Shown piece by piece: positions 1 through 10,462 of a stretch of 64,000 nucleotides of DNA (the stretch's first letter is position 1; each line of letters begins with the position of its first letter). The DNA lies in the NCBI GenBank assembly GCA_977017575.1, contig CDRNVI010000009.1:124001-188000 (forward strand). Reading direction: 5' to 3'. The notes beneath the pieces are model-generated. The model had not been told where the DNA came from, made no database searches, and was given only the letters and a program-made list of their open reading frames with translations. The DNA is from Paramoeba atlantica (Eukaryota; Discosea). The position numbers and the translations under genes were made by a program.

Positions 1-173
1 TTTTCAAACCTTGTTTTCGCTTTTCGAGACATGCCCAACGTCTCCCTTCGTCGTTTTTCGTCTTTTTCAATGGAACACTTTCCAACGCAAGTTGTATGCG
101 AATGTCCGTTGTCAAAATTTACAAAAAAGAGAAAAACTCTAAAAAAAGGTAGCTACTAAAAAAACTTTACTAT

Positions 174-626
174 TTGGGAAAACCGTTTTTTGGGACTTTA
201 CTAACTGGGCGCACTGTAGCCCAAACGGTTGCGGTGACGACTCGAAACAACAAGTTATCCGAAATTTTAATGCAAGTAGTACCAGATCGCACTTCCGGTT
301 CTCTTGTCCCCGGAATTACAGAACTAGCCGCAGGAGAACGTACCAGAATTTGGACAGATGGCGCTTGTCACAATGTTTGTCTCGGGGAGAACTACAAGTG
401 GGAAAGCGTAAACCACCGTCGACAGTGGGTCACAGAGGGAGGTGTGCACACAAACACTGTGGAGTGTGCGAACTCAATCCTCAAGAAGCGTTCAAAGCGT
501 GATGGTGGTGTGTTGGGTCGGAAAGTCGCCCGGAGAGAAGATCGGGTGCAGGCCTACGCAGAGAAGGGAAGCGGAAGTTTGAAGTGTAATGGGGGGGATG
601 CTTTGTTGCGCGTGCTTGAAAATTAG
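174..626 (+). pseudogene. Merlin/IS1595-like transposase, C-terminal fragment
   Basis: The product resembles the second half of an ISXO2/IS1595-type DDE transposase, the fold of eukaryotic Merlin elements. Visible landmarks are the second catalytic Asp in 'IWTDGACHN', a 'VNHRRQWV' block and the 'GGVHTNTVECANS' block that carries the acidic third catalytic residue. The zinc-binding N-terminus and the first catalytic Asp are missing, and the reading frame opens at a TTG with no convincing ATG, so this is a remnant. Its sequence is closer in style to the degraded outer element near 58 kb than to the intact Merlin at 25-26 kb, which hints at two Merlin-like lineages here. No terminal inverted repeat was found around it. 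Confidence 0.6.
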
Positions 627-774
627 AAGAGCATTGCGCTTGCGTGCATGTATAGTGTCCGCTTTTTAAGCCTAACGTTATTAGTTTAAGTTTTTCAACA
701 TTTTTTGAGCAATTTTTAAACAGATTTATGAAAAAAACGAAAAAAAAAACGAATTTTGCTTCAGTTTAACCGCA

Positions 775-1399
775 AAAACAGATAACAAACATTCAATTTC
801 TCAGGTGGTGGAATATTTGTCTTTTATTGGTTCTTTCTTGAAATGGTGAAATTCTTTTTTTCAGCTTTCCCTATTACTTTTTGCTTGAAGGGGCCTAAGG
901 GGGTTAAGATATCACTTTCCCATTCAAAATTCTGAGATCTGCACGTTCCCGTCATTTTTAAATCAGTTAAAAAAATGAAAACAAAAACATAATTTTTGTT
1001 TCATTTTTTTGCATCGTCAAACCACACAATTTTGAGCAAACAAACACTCCGCGGCCAGGGGGCACAAGTGGGTCAATATTAAAAAAATGGCGGAAAAGCT
1101 ATTTGCTAGGAGAACGAGATCTCTCCTTCGCAACGAAAATCAGCAAAAACAGATAAAAATAATTGAATTTCTCATGGGAGGAAAAGATTTGAATACTTAA
1201 AATGTGAGAAATTGGTCTCTTGAAAGGTGTAAAGAAAGTGATAATACATCTATCGGATGCACGCATTTGAGAATTTTGTCTCCATGCTTTAACGCGCAAA
1301 GTCCTTGTCCCGGGATCTGCAAAATGCAACAAGAATGAGCTCAAACGGACACTTGGCTGAAAAGTTCGAGGGGGGTGACTTTTCGCTGTGGGGGGTTTA
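775..1399. mobile_element. Truncated non-autonomous mariner-like element
   Basis: About 620 bp that aligns with the right two thirds of the element at 17384-18312. It ends in the same inverted repeat (a run ending CGCTGTGGGGGGTTTA) followed by TA. The left end is missing. It carries the module GAACGAGATCTCTC seen in several Tc1/mariner ends in this window. It has no coding capacity. Confidence 0.65.
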
Positions 1400-1401
1400 T
1401 A

Positions 1402-2175
1402 AATATTATTTAAAAATACTTGTATTTCTTATGCGGGCAGTAAATGTGAACGGGGGTGTAGGTGGAATTCAGCGAATTTTTCTCCAAAAAATAGAAGATT
1501 TTTTTATGTTCACATTTCGTATTTTTCAAGATTTTCGCATTTTTTTTACCAGAAAACTTTATTTCGTAAACCGATTGATCATCCAGAAGCTGGTCTAAGC
1601 CGCCTTCTGAATGGAAAACTCATGTATGATGCCCCACAGGTTGCACAGACTGAGGTTTCTGACCCCGAGAATTACAACATCAGTTGCAACCCACGTGGGA
1701 AAGGAAACCACTGGTCTGATATCTGTGGGTGGGTTCTTCGACTACGATACACCGATTATCACCATATCAGTCGGAACCCGCGTGGGGGAGGACAATATCC
1801 ATCCAATCCCTGCTTCAGTGGCAAGAGAGTCTCTTGACGTTCAGAGGGCTCCGCAAAATAACACACAAGGAAAACATGCAGATACATGCAGATATCTGCG
1901 TAGGGGGGTCGTCAAGGGAACTATCTACAGGCGATCGGGGCCTTAGAAATGGTGAGCAGAACTATATTATTTCCACAAAATAAAGGAAAACGAAAATACA
2001 GTCGTAACATTAAATACATGGTATCAAGAAAACACTTCACTGTATCACGAAAGTGCATCATCGAAGTCTGTGTAGTCAGCGCGTGGTGCTTTCTGATAAC
2101 TAAGAGTTGTACAGACATTGTCAAGAAGACGGTTCTACAGCTCTGTCGAGGTGTTCTTTGCCGAGGAATGAAATT
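1402..2175. other. Gene-free spacer
   Basis: No convincing gene. Short open frames on both strands lack recognisable domains. The part nearest 2175 is the presumed 3' flank of the leucine-rich-repeat gene on the minus strand. Confidence 0.4.
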
Positions 2176-3126
2176 CTACAAGGAAGAAGTACGAATTTTT
2201 GTGTTCCTTTTATATGAAATATTCAATGACAAACACTCAGGCGTAACGTTTCCCTCCAATTGTTTATTGTCGTGCAACGTTAAGTCGGCCAATTCCTCTG
2301 GAATTCGATCTAAATACACGTGACCACTGAATTCATTATTATCAAGCCTGAGTTCTTGCAGAGCGGAGGGTAAATGCCTTAGATCGGGTGTTCCCGTGAA
2401 CGCATTATAAGCAAGATTTACCGAATACAGAGTGGATGGCAAGTTTGAGAGGTTTGCTGCGCCACTAAACTGGTTGTGACACAGACTTATTTGTTCCATT
2501 GTCAATGGAAGCTTATCTAGATCAACACTACCCTCAAAATAATTGTTTTCCAACCACAGTTCTGTCAAGCCCTCTGGAAGATGTTGCAAATTAACGGGAC
2601 CAGATAGCCTATTGTACGCCACTGCAACAATGGAGGAAGATGCTGGCAAGCAGGCCAAATTTATACTTCCTTGGAAGCGATTTTCGCTGAAATACATTTC
2701 ATACAGGGAATGAGGTAATTTTTCTAAATCCAAAGTCCCGGAGAATAGGTTTCTTTGAATATCAAGCATTTGAAGTTGAGGAGAAAGGCCTTCAAAACTG
2801 ACCTGCCCATCGAATTCACAACTTGAACAGTCGAAAGTAAGTAGGGAGTCCGGTAAATACTTCCAATGAATAGTTCCCTCTAAATTGGAACCCCGCCAAA
2901 AGATATCAATAACTTGCCCTTTATCATCACATGTGATTCGTTCCCACTCGCATGCCGGGGTCGTTACTTCCCATGATGGAAGTGGGCGTTTGATGCTTGA
3001 CGTGAGTCGTACAAGTCCGTATTCTTGAGGTAACGTCGTCGTGTGTACTTTATTTGCGACGATTCCCTTCTTTCGCCGCTTTGGTGCGGGAGGTGTAATA
3101 TCAGACAGCTGTGAGGGTAAAATCAT
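2176..3126 (-). CDS. Leucine-rich-repeat protein (family member 1)
   Basis: A 316-residue protein. After a basic N-terminus (PKRRKK) comes the family signature 'LPQEYGLVRL', then a W-x(4)-TPACEWERITC block that resembles the LRRNT_2 cap of extracellular plant LRR proteins, then about nine 22-24-residue repeats of the form LP-x-L-x-L-x-L-x2-N-x-F-x-G-x2-DL. I chose the ATG at 3126; a longer frame would need a TTG start. No clear signal peptide or membrane segment is visible, so a cytosolic or nuclear location is possible; the basic cluster could be a nuclear signal. LRR arrays usually bind proteins, but the ligand here is unknown. It is one of eight relatives in this window, all on the minus strand, and lies just downstream of a duplicated scrap of the methyltransferase-like gene. 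Confidence 0.8.
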   Translation of the reverse strand: MILPSQLSDITPPAPKRRKKGIVANKVHTTTLPQEYGLVRLTSSIKRPLPSWEVTTPACEWERITCDDKGQVIDIFWRGSNLEGTIHWKYLPDSLLTFDCSSCEFDGQVSFEGLSPQLQMLDIQRNLFSGTLDLEKLPHSLYEMYFSENRFQGSINLACLPASSSIVAVAYNRLSGPVNLQHLPEGLTELWLENNYFEGSVDLDKLPLTMEQISLCHNQFSGAANLSNLPSTLYSVNLAYNAFTGTPDLRHLPSALQELRLDNNEFSGHVYLDRIPEELADLTLHDNKQLEGNVTPECLSLNISYKRNTKIRTSSL

Positions 3127-3170
3127 TATCAACGCGTAAACGAACAGAAGGAAAAATGTAAAATTAGGAT

Positions 3171-3629
3171 ACCTAAAATTAGAATAATAACGTTGTGGTT
3201 GGTTGTTTGTAACTCATCATTTCCTTAGATCTTGATCTTAGTTAGGATTAAACAGGCAACAAAAAATATGTGTTGTATTTCTTACCTATAAGAACATTAT
3301 TCGACGAAATCACAAGTCTCATTCTCACTTCATGAGTTCTAAAATTGCGCTCGTCTGTGGCTTATGATACGGACTAATTAAGTACGACTTTCGAAGTCTG
3401 AATCCATAAAGATAACATTCTCTCAAGAGATTTCTCAGCTGCACATCTTGCAGCAAATCATTAGACAAAACATAGAGTGCCATGGTGCCCCAAGCGTTCT
3501 TTGCGGGCACCTTTAGCAACTCCGTCAGTCCCTCACCCGTATCCAACACTAAAACAACGATGTGCCTTTGCTCACGAGATGGGAATTCCATTTCAAATTT
3601 CGGCGTAAATCGATTCCGTTCAACAAATT
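3171..3629. repeat. Segmental duplication, copy 1 (partner 11365-11819)
   Basis: Roughly 455-460 bp, by eye about 95% identical to 11365-11819. It includes the last ~100 codons of the methyltransferase-like gene plus ~150 bp of its 3' flank. The match starts at CCTAAAATTAG and stops abruptly after CGTTCAACAAA on the other side. No inverted ends or target duplication are obvious, so ectopic recombination is more likely than transposition. Confidence 0.85.
3325..3627 (-). pseudogene. Truncated 3' copy of methyltransferase-like gene
   Basis: Encodes the last ~100 residues of the 748-residue protein at 11517-13763, with only a handful of amino-acid differences and the same stop codon. The N-terminal TRAM domain, Fe-S-type cysteine cluster and SAM-binding part are absent. 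It has no own plausible promoter-proximal start, so it is a gene fragment carried by the segmental duplication. The low divergence suggests a recent event. Confidence 0.8.
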
Positions 3630-4078
3630 TATTTATCTTTTGTTTACCTTAATTTCCGTTTCTACGGTATGATGCAAATTAAAATTAATCCGAATTTTCT
3701 TTTTTTCCATGAGGTCCACAACACGGTACATAAAAACACGAATTGCGGAACTTTATGATAGCGGGGTTTCCATGAGTTCCATTTCACAGATCTCGCGCTT
3801 TGAGACGAGGGGATCTTTGGACATGGGGGATCCCTGGGGAGGAACTGGGGGAAAAGGGGAGTGATCCCTACGGTCACATCGCAACTGCGTCAAGAGGGTG
3901 TTGCGGATGTCGTTCCACAGCCCATCCGCGTTTCGATGAAAAGTTTCGGGCACAAGGGCAGGAAGCGCGTCCGAAAGCCATTGGGCACCAGTAGTGTGGT
4001 CCGACGAGAACGAGATCTCGCGCTTGAAAGAGATTATTACATACTAGAGATACTACTTCTTGGAAGGCTAGTTACTAA

Positions 4079-4344
4079 TATTATTTACTAATCGTAGTCA
4101 ACGAACGTATGGAAAATCTCAAGAAATTCAAAGCTCAAGACAAGGAAAGAAGCAGAATACATGCGATGTAAATGCTTCATACTCCAACAGTTAGTTAACA
4201 AATCAAGAAAATATTATTTACTACTCGTAGTCAACGGATGCATGGAAAATCTCAAAAAATTCAATGTTCAAGTCAAAGACAGAAGCAGAATACATACAAT
4301 GTATAATGCTTCATACCCCAACAGTTAGTTAACAAATCAACCAA
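4079..4344. repeat. Tandem duplication of ~131 bp
   Basis: Two head-to-tail copies, starting near TTATTTACTAATCGTAGTC and again ~131 bp later, by eye about 88-90% identical. They are AT-rich and non-coding. They lie in the spacer between the 3' fragment and LRR member 2; the rest of 3630-4546 shows no gene. Confidence 0.75.
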
Positions 4345-4546
4345 TAAACCGCCTTAAAATAACCTTTAAAATCACTAATTGATTTGGTTTACCACAGCGC
4401 GGATGCGCACAGAGGCGAAAGGATGCTTATCCTGAGCGAAAGTTGAGTCGACCTTTTAATTTTTCTAGAAGTTTATAATTATTAATGAGAGGTGGAGTAT
4501 AGGCACATTAACGCGGAACGGAAAGTTTAATACATAGTAGCTTAAA

Positions 4547-5158
4547 TTACCTAAAGCAATAGGGACTGAAGGTTAGAACACAAGAAGGAAGGGATCCAGA
4601 AGGAAGAGTTAGTTCCGTATCGTAGATCGTAAGCCGTTGTAGGCCATGAGGAAGTTTCGAAAAATCAGGTACTCCTTGAATAGGATTGCGGCTAAGGTCG
4701 ATCTCTATCATTGTTTCTGGCAGAGCGGTAAAATTCACGCTACCTTGTATGTTGTTTCCGTTGAGATTCAATACGCGAAGCGAAGGAGGAAGATCGCTTA
4801 CTTCAAGGGATCCACTGATACTCAAATCAGAGAGAATTAATTCTAAGAGACCTCGTGGTAATGATGCAAAATCAACGTGCGGAATTTCATCAAAACGAAA
4901 AAATCCGGACCTCATATTCAAATGCAACAAAGAGTTCGGTAGAGAAGACCATTGGAACTCACCAGAAAGACCAAGGAGACCCCATTCGAGTCTTACGACA
5001 TTATTTGTTTCGTCACATTTCACACGCTCCCACTCACACGCGGGGGTGTGCGTAGTCCATGATTCTAGAGAATTGGGAAACGTTTTAATAAAGAGAGCGA
5101 GAGCGTACTTTTGTGGTAATTCTGCACCACGAACTCGATGTGCCACACGGTCTGACAT
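4547..5158 (-). CDS. Leucine-rich-repeat protein (family member 2)
   Basis: A 203-residue protein with the family layout: 'RGAELPQKYALALF' near the N-terminus, the cap 'TPACEWERVKCDE', then about five leucine-rich repeats ending near residue 190. The ATG at 5158 gives the same start as its close paralogue at 16709-17317; the two proteins are about 90% identical and the DNA match runs from ~4529 to ~5160. No signal peptide or transmembrane helix is seen. Differences cluster in the third to fifth repeats and the last 15 residues, the part expected to vary if the concave face contacts a ligand. Function unknown beyond a likely protein-binding role. Confidence 0.8.
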   Translation of the reverse strand: MSDRVAHRVRGAELPQKYALALFIKTFPNSLESWTTHTPACEWERVKCDETNNVVRLEWGLLGLSGEFQWSSLPNSLLHLNMRSGFFRFDEIPHVDFASLPRGLLELILSDLSISGSLEVSDLPPSLRVLNLNGNNIQGSVNFTALPETMIEIDLSRNPIQGVPDFSKLPHGLQRLTIYDTELTLPSGSLPSCVLTFSPYCFR

Positions 5159-5378
5159 GTTTATGAATCAATGAAAAGTGGAAGTATGCGGAATAAATTT
5201 CTAAAAAGTTTTCAAGCATGAAGAAATACTTTGAATAAAGTGTTTTTGTTTCCAAATCTGGTGAAAGTGAAGCATTATTTCGCATAAGGAACACTTTTTT
5301 TTGTAAAATTGTTTATGTGTTCTAAATGTTGCCTTATCATATTTTACGTGCATTGTTAAGTGTTTTTCTGACATTTCT

Positions 5379-6667
5379 TTGCGTACAGCTGTACTTTCTC
5401 GCAGTGACGCTTGGTGGTGGGGAAGAAGCGCGAGACACTCGGTTGAGGTTCGCCAGAGAAATTGTGAAAGGAGGGGAGAACAGGAAGATTATGCCCTCTG
5501 TCGCCTGTTTTGGCACCTCAAATGGTATTGCGATATGGTTGACGCCATTCCTGAAGTTGTACCCACTGAAAGCACGCTTTCTGAGGGCCGCGCTGCGTTT
5601 CTTGATCTGTGCTCCATGAAGCGCATGCGATTAATGATAAAAGAGAAGCTTGTTCAGCTTCTCCCAGCCGCCATTGCGTTTGTAAAATCCCATGTCAATT
5701 ACTCCCTTGTTAGAAGAAGCTTATGCAGCGGCTGGAGATGGAGACACGCGGCGCACAAGTGATCATCCGCACCGTAACTGCTCTCAAAAGTGGTAACGTT
5801 TCTTCGCGTGATGTTTCTCAAGCGGTTCTTGTGGCTTTGCGCGATCAGCTGTGTGTTCACGAGGGCGCCCTCACTGCCCCTAGTTCTCAATCTGTAGCTC
5901 CCCAAGCAGACGACCAGCATAAGGTGGGCCGCCTGCCCAAGAATATGCAAGAGGCTTTTCGTTCCGTTGTAGGAACACAGGAGGATCCCCGTTGTTCTGA
6001 AGCGCTGCATCAGTGTCTTACCCAAACTGGGTTTAGCGCTGCGACTTGGCTCACGCCACGGGTCAAGGAGGCTGTGCGTAACGCCGTCGGCACCCTCCCA
6101 GACTCAGTTTACTATGCAAAGCTGGTCTCCGAATTCCCCCCGGATTCGCGGCTCACCTCCTTGGATTCAGAAGGAGTTCGTCTTGGAGTTTGGACCCTCC
6201 TTTGTAAGCTGGGGGGCGTTCTCCTGTCCTATCAGCTGGCGCACGAAAATGCCCACGTGCCAGCCGAAACCCTGGTGAAACTAATGCTCGACGACGCATC
6301 AGAACGGTCAAACAAGTCGATCGTCTCCTTTCTTGCGGGACACACGCGAGCGCTCAGTATCATTACTGGTGCGCAGCAGCAAACAAAGCGAGTCCCCCAT
6401 CAGTCTTTCTCTGGTCCCCGCCCTCAGTCTTTCGTTCCCCGCCCTCAGTCTTTCGTTCCCCGCCCTCAGTCTTTCGCCAGTCAAGTTCCACTGAGAGGGA
6501 TGAGCGTTAAGAAAACCTGGCCTTTTCCAAATGCCCCGGAGGACACGTGTCGGCATTGCGGAAAGCGGGGGCATCGCATGAGTGAGTGCCGTGTTCCCGA
6601 GGCCAGTGTCCTGCGCACTCTCAATCGGGACAAGGGGAAGGTGCGACCCGGAAATAGTCAACACTAA
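5379..6667 (+). mobile_element. Gag-like zinc-knuckle fossil, copy 1
   Basis: A Gag-like coding region on the plus strand whose C-terminal part carries one CCHC zinc knuckle (CRHCGKRGHRMSEC) preceded by a three-fold short RPQSFVP repeat. The main block before it is helical in character and is shared with the copy at 29461-30328. I see no reverse transcriptase, integrase or long terminal repeats beside it, so the retroelement family cannot be fixed. A Gag-like relic or a co-opted Gag gene are both possible. It looks broken, with about one break; the degree of divergence from its partner suggests neither is recent. Confidence 0.5.
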
Positions 6668-7007
6668 GCTTACAGACGGCTTTTTATTTTCGACAAAAAG
6701 GATGTTTCTTAGTCATTGGCATGCGTTATGATATACGATTTGTATGTTCTTCCTAATTGTTTCTCAAAGTTTTTAGTTGATTGCAATGTTTATCGCAAAC
6801 TAGTTGTGTTTTCGTTTCTTGGCGCCTAGTTGTTAAATGAGCAGCGCTTAGTTTTTTTATAGCTTTATTACATGGACAGTATCTTCGTACGCTTACTATT
6901 TTTTAATTCAAGGTACATACTCTTACATGGGTTATCATCAGATTTAGGCACGATTTATTCGATACGTTGTTCAATTTATTTATACAACAAGGAGTATTGA
7001 AAACATA

Positions 7008-7788
7008 CAGGGGTGCAAATCAGATGCTGGGGGGGGGGTCTAAAATTAGCAATGTCTGCGCAATTTATTATTTTGGAAAATAATAGCGCATTCGAGAGCT
7101 CTCGCAGAGATCTATGTATTTGGATAGGCGGTTTCCCGGGGTGTAAGGGGGTGGTCAACTGAGAAGCCCAAAAACGTCAAAAAGCAAAAAATGAATGAAA
7201 ATTTTTGTACGTTCAATAATTACAACTTTCCCCTTTTTTTTCTACTACTATGTCGAAACGCCGCGGCATGCTGTTTAAAGAGTTTATGAGCATGTCATGA
7301 CCATCTGTTTTAATGTAATCAACCGCCTTTTCAATAGAACATCCACGGTTTCCTCAAATCGCTTAACCCACAACTTAACAGTGCTGTCGTGGACGCCTTG
7401 TCTTTGGCAAGTGGCACTGTAGGAGTTTGTATTCTCGTAATCTTTAACGAGAAGCATCCTGTGTGAATATTTTGTGTTCCCCCGGGGTTCATGTGATCTA
7501 TCAGATAAGCTTTTACTCTTTTGCTTAGAGCGGGATCGCTTTTGCGGCATAATAGTAAGCTGAAAAACAAAAATAACACGGAAAAAACTGCAAAAATTTA
7601 AAAAACTGCAACTTTTAGGGGGATAAAAAACCTTTAAAAAAAGTATCTTTTTCAAATTTGTTTTCTTTTAACGTGATAATAGCGCCAAAACATAGATCTC
7701 TGCGAGAGCTCTCGAATGCGCTATTATTTTCCAAAATTGCGCAAACATTGCTAATTTTAGACCCCCCCATCTGATTTGCACCCCTGTA
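7008..7788. mobile_element. Internally deleted Tc1-like transposon
   Basis: A 781-bp element with inverted ends of about 100 bp, each beginning CAGGGGTGCAAATCAGAT and flanked by TA on both sides (7006-7007 and 7789-7790), the Tc1/mariner target duplication. The ends contain the palindrome-rich stretch CGAGAGCTCTCGCAGAGATC. Inside, only the DNA-binding part of the transposase remains. It would need a transposase supplied in trans. Confidence 0.85.
7284..7550 (-). pseudogene. Tc1-like transposase, DNA-binding part only
   Basis: An 88-residue product from the ATG at 7550. A basic head (PQKRSRSK) is followed by a homeodomain-like helix-turn-helix with 'HRMLLVKDYENT' and 'STVKLWVKRFEET', typical of the first paired-like subdomain of Tc1 transposases. 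The catalytic DDE core is deleted. The product could at most bind the transposon ends. Confidence 0.7.
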
Positions 7789-7959
7789 TACTGGACTCAA
7801 AAATAATGTTCAACAAATAGTTTAGTTTTAAAATCCATATTTAGCAAGAAAAGTCTTCCTACGACACAGGAGAAGAAATATTTACAATAAAGATTTTTAA
7901 ACTAAAGCTTTTTTACCCGAAAAAATAGATTATTCATACTGTTTGGGCAATTTTTCCTT

Positions 7960-8062
7960 TTTAGGCTCTTCGTTAAACGCGGAGGTGGTTTTCAACGCGA
8001 AGCGCGCAGCATGAGTGACTTCGAAGTTGAAAATAACCACCGCGTTTAACGAAGAGCCTAAA
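7960..8062. repeat. Dispersed ~100-bp palindrome, copy 1
   Basis: An imperfect inverted repeat with arms TTAGGCTCTTCGTTAAACGC and its complement around a short unpaired centre. Relatives occur at 34872-34974 (opposite orientation of the centre) and 46701-46802, and a half arm near 61592-61624. It looks like a foldback MITE or the end of a larger repeat. Confidence 0.75.
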
Positions 8063-8534
8063 ATAAATTATATTAACATTGTTTATTAAACGGGGGGCCG
8101 GGATAACATACCTGTAACACGATAACATACCGGGGGGTATGTTATCGTGAACAGGGGTGGACAACATAGCTCCCCTCCGGATTTTGGAGTTTAGTGATCA
8201 ATTTTTTTAATTGAAGCTTTTAATTGAATTCTACCTGCAACGATTTCTTCCTGTTCTAAAGCGCAAATTCAACCAACTCAATTTGGAAAGCGGAATCGCC
8301 GTCGTTCCAGGTTGGGAACACTGACCCCAGAAAGGCATCGGTCGGTAACATCGCCTACGAGCTTCGTGTTCCCCCCAGTCACCCCCCTCTATCAGCCAAC
8401 CGCATTGAAGCTCAGCATCATAAACAAATATTGGAAGTGTCTGAAGAAAGCCTAACGTCTCGACATCGTCCTCCAAGGGAGCGAAAAATCACAGATTTTG
8501 TAGGACTTCGAAACTCTTCCCAAGAGTACCGATC

Positions 8535-9108
8535 GAGCAAAAAAATTGACATTTTTTTAATTTGGTCCTTCGAGTTCGAAAAAAAAGTCGGACCAATATT
8601 TATGTGGACCAAAATTATTGGGGCCAAATTTTTCGTGCATTGAAACAAAAAAGATATATTTTCTTGGCCTCCCTCGAGGCTTGATATCGTTATTAGATTT
8701 TTCGTTTTCCAGAAAATGAAGGACCGTACTTTTAGATTGTTTTTGCTTTGTGTGCTATTCCAGTAGCTCACAACACTTGCAACCTTTCGTGTCACACACA
8801 ATTCTTAAATTGCTCTAACTTCAGCCTCACCTTATAGTGATGACCCTACGTGCGTAGAGTAAATATCTTGATCAAAGATTTTCTGCACCCATTCAACAGA
8901 CTGAGACATTACACGAAGACTAAAAAATGAAGTGTCGATTGAAAGAAGCAAAAATTTCTAATGACGAGTTCTAAACGTTGAAAACGACTGACAATAAAGT
9001 CAAAAAGTATTTTAGACCGCCGCCGAAAGAAAAATAAAGTCGGACCAAAATTTATGTGGACCAAATTTGTTGGGGACAAATAAAAGTGGACCAAATTTTC
9101 TGCTCGAC
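8535..9108. repeat. Repeat unit with related end sequences
   Basis: The stretch begins near TCGAGCAAAAAAATT and ends with its inverted partner near AATTTTCTGCTCGA. Inside each end is a directly repeated ~45-bp block (GTCGGACCAA..TTTATGTGGACC) at about 8587-8631 and 9042-9085. It may be a small non-autonomous element; no coding sequence was recognised, nor in the region 8065-8534 before it. Confidence 0.45.
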
Positions 9109-9132
9109 CGGTAAATACGACATTGATTATTA

Positions 9133-10462
9133 TAAACCCCGCGTCACTAATAAGTGACCCCCCCTTATTTTTAGCACAGGGGGTCGTGGGGAGGTTATCA
9201 TACCACGTTGTCGTTCAAAATTTTGAGATATGTACGTTCCCGCTGTTTTTAGCCTTAAAATTCAGTTAAAAAAAAATAATTTTTTCAACTTTTTTTTTCA
9301 AAAATGCCAAAATCACCATATCGACTCCCAAGAGGGGGGTTGACTTCTAGTGGAAAGGTTCTTTTAAAGATGAGGCACGGACAAGGAGTACCAATAAATG
9401 AGCTAGCCCGTGATTTCAACGTTTCTAGAAGGATAGTTAAAAAATATTTGAACGAAAAAAAAACTACCCCAGTATACACTTTGAGTCCTGAGCGAAAAAA
9501 AATAACGAAAACTCGTAAAACGAAAATTGAGAAGATAATAACCCCTCTTGACCCCGCTGGAGTACCGAGACTCAATTCATCAAGGCGCATAGCAGCCCAA
9601 TTGAAGAAAAAGAATATGCAAGTTTCAAAAAGAACTCTACAGAGAGACTTATCATCCATGGATTACAGTTATGCCGCTCGATCGCTATGCCAAGGGCTTA
9701 CCGAACGACAAAAAGTAAAAAGAGTTCAATTTGCGTTGAATTACAATATGGATACTTCCTGTGTCATCTTTACAGACGAAAAAATATTTGATACGAATGA
9801 TGGCAGAAGAAAAATGTGGGTAAGGCGCGGTCAAAAAGCAGCCCCACGTCAAAAAGTACGTTGGGCACCAAGATGCCAAGTTTGGGGTGCTGTAGGGGTG
9901 GGGTGGAGGTACTTGGTAATTCTACAAAATGACACATCTATTACAAGTGAGACGTACATAGAAACATTAAAAGAGGTAGATTTCCCCCCTAATCGTATTT
10001 TTCAGCAAGATGGGGAAACGGCACACACTGCTCGTGCCTCAAAGGAGTACATTGAAAGCGCAATGAGTGAGCTTCTGAAAAATTGGCCCCCCAACTCACC
10101 AGATCTTTCCCCAATAGAAAACGTCTGGTCTATGGTCCAAGGGGCGGTGGACGAACAGACCCCATCGGATAAGCCTTCACTCATCCGATGTGTACGCAAA
10201 GCGTGGTCTCGCTTGTCTCAAAATGTGATCGACAAAACGGTCTTAAGCTTTGACTCACGCCTTAAGGAGTGTATAAGATTGAAAGGCGAAAAAGTGAAAA
10301 AATGGTAATTCCTCAATAAAATATACGTATTCGCTTCTTTTTGTTTCATTTCTTCACGCGCAAAGTCCTTGTGTTGAGATCTGCAAAATGCAACAAAAAT
10401 CAGCTCAAACGGACACTTGTACGAAAAAAAGTGGGGGGTCACTTTTCATGACGCGGGGTTTA
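9133..10462. mobile_element. Apparently complete mariner-like transposon
   Basis: A 1330-bp element with inverted ends starting TAAACCCCGCGTCA and continuing through an AAGTGACCCCCC block, flanked on both sides by TA. It holds one intact transposase gene. The non-autonomous elements at 17384-18312 and 775-1399 share the TAAACCCC..AAGT(G/C)ACCCCCC end pattern and the inner CAAAATTTTGAGAT.TG.ACGTTCCCGC block, so this copy or its relatives could have mobilised them. Confidence 0.85.
9304..10308 (+). CDS. Mariner/Tc1-like DDE transposase
   Basis: A 334-residue, uninterrupted transposase, close to the usual 340 residues of the superfamily. Two N-terminal helix-turn-helix regions (about residues 15-50, including 'GVPINELARDFNVSRR', and about 75-120) are followed by the catalytic core: first Asp in 'VIFTDEKIFD' (near residue 158), second in 'FQQDGETAHTA', and Glu in 'SPDLSPIENVW'. 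The second Asp and the Glu are separated by 35 residues, a DD35E spacing rather than the common DD34E. It catalyses cut-and-paste transposition at TA sites. The ATG at 9304 lies directly inside the left inverted end; the gene ends about 150 bp before the right end. Confidence 0.9.
   Translation: MPKSPYRLPRGGLTSSGKVLLKMRHGQGVPINELARDFNVSRRIVKKYLNEKKTTPVYTLSPERKKITKTRKTKIEKIITPLDPAGVPRLNSSRRIAAQLKKKNMQVSKRTLQRDLSSMDYSYAARSLCQGLTERQKVKRVQFALNYNMDTSCVIFTDEKIFDTNDGRRKMWVRRGQKAAPRQKVRWAPRCQVWGAVGVGWRYLVILQNDTSITSETYIETLKEVDFPPNRIFQQDGETAHTARASKEYIESAMSELLKNWPPNSPDLSPIENVWSMVQGAVDEQTPSDKPSLIRCVRKAWSRLSQNVIDKTVLSFDSRLKECIRLKGEKVKKW

Noticed and set aside
2176-3126. LRR genes as plant receptor-like proteins, suggesting a plant origin
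   Set aside because: No kinase, no membrane helix, no introns, and the rest of the window points to Euglenozoa; the C-x-W-x-G-V-x-C cap is shared more widely.
3753-4091. Overlapping frames with a possible transposase look
   Set aside because: No catalytic or DNA-binding motif could be confirmed in either strand.
4646-5174. Plus-strand frames antisense to LRR member 2
   Set aside because: The same frames recur antisense to LRR member 3 because the genes are duplicates; composition is that of an antisense reading.
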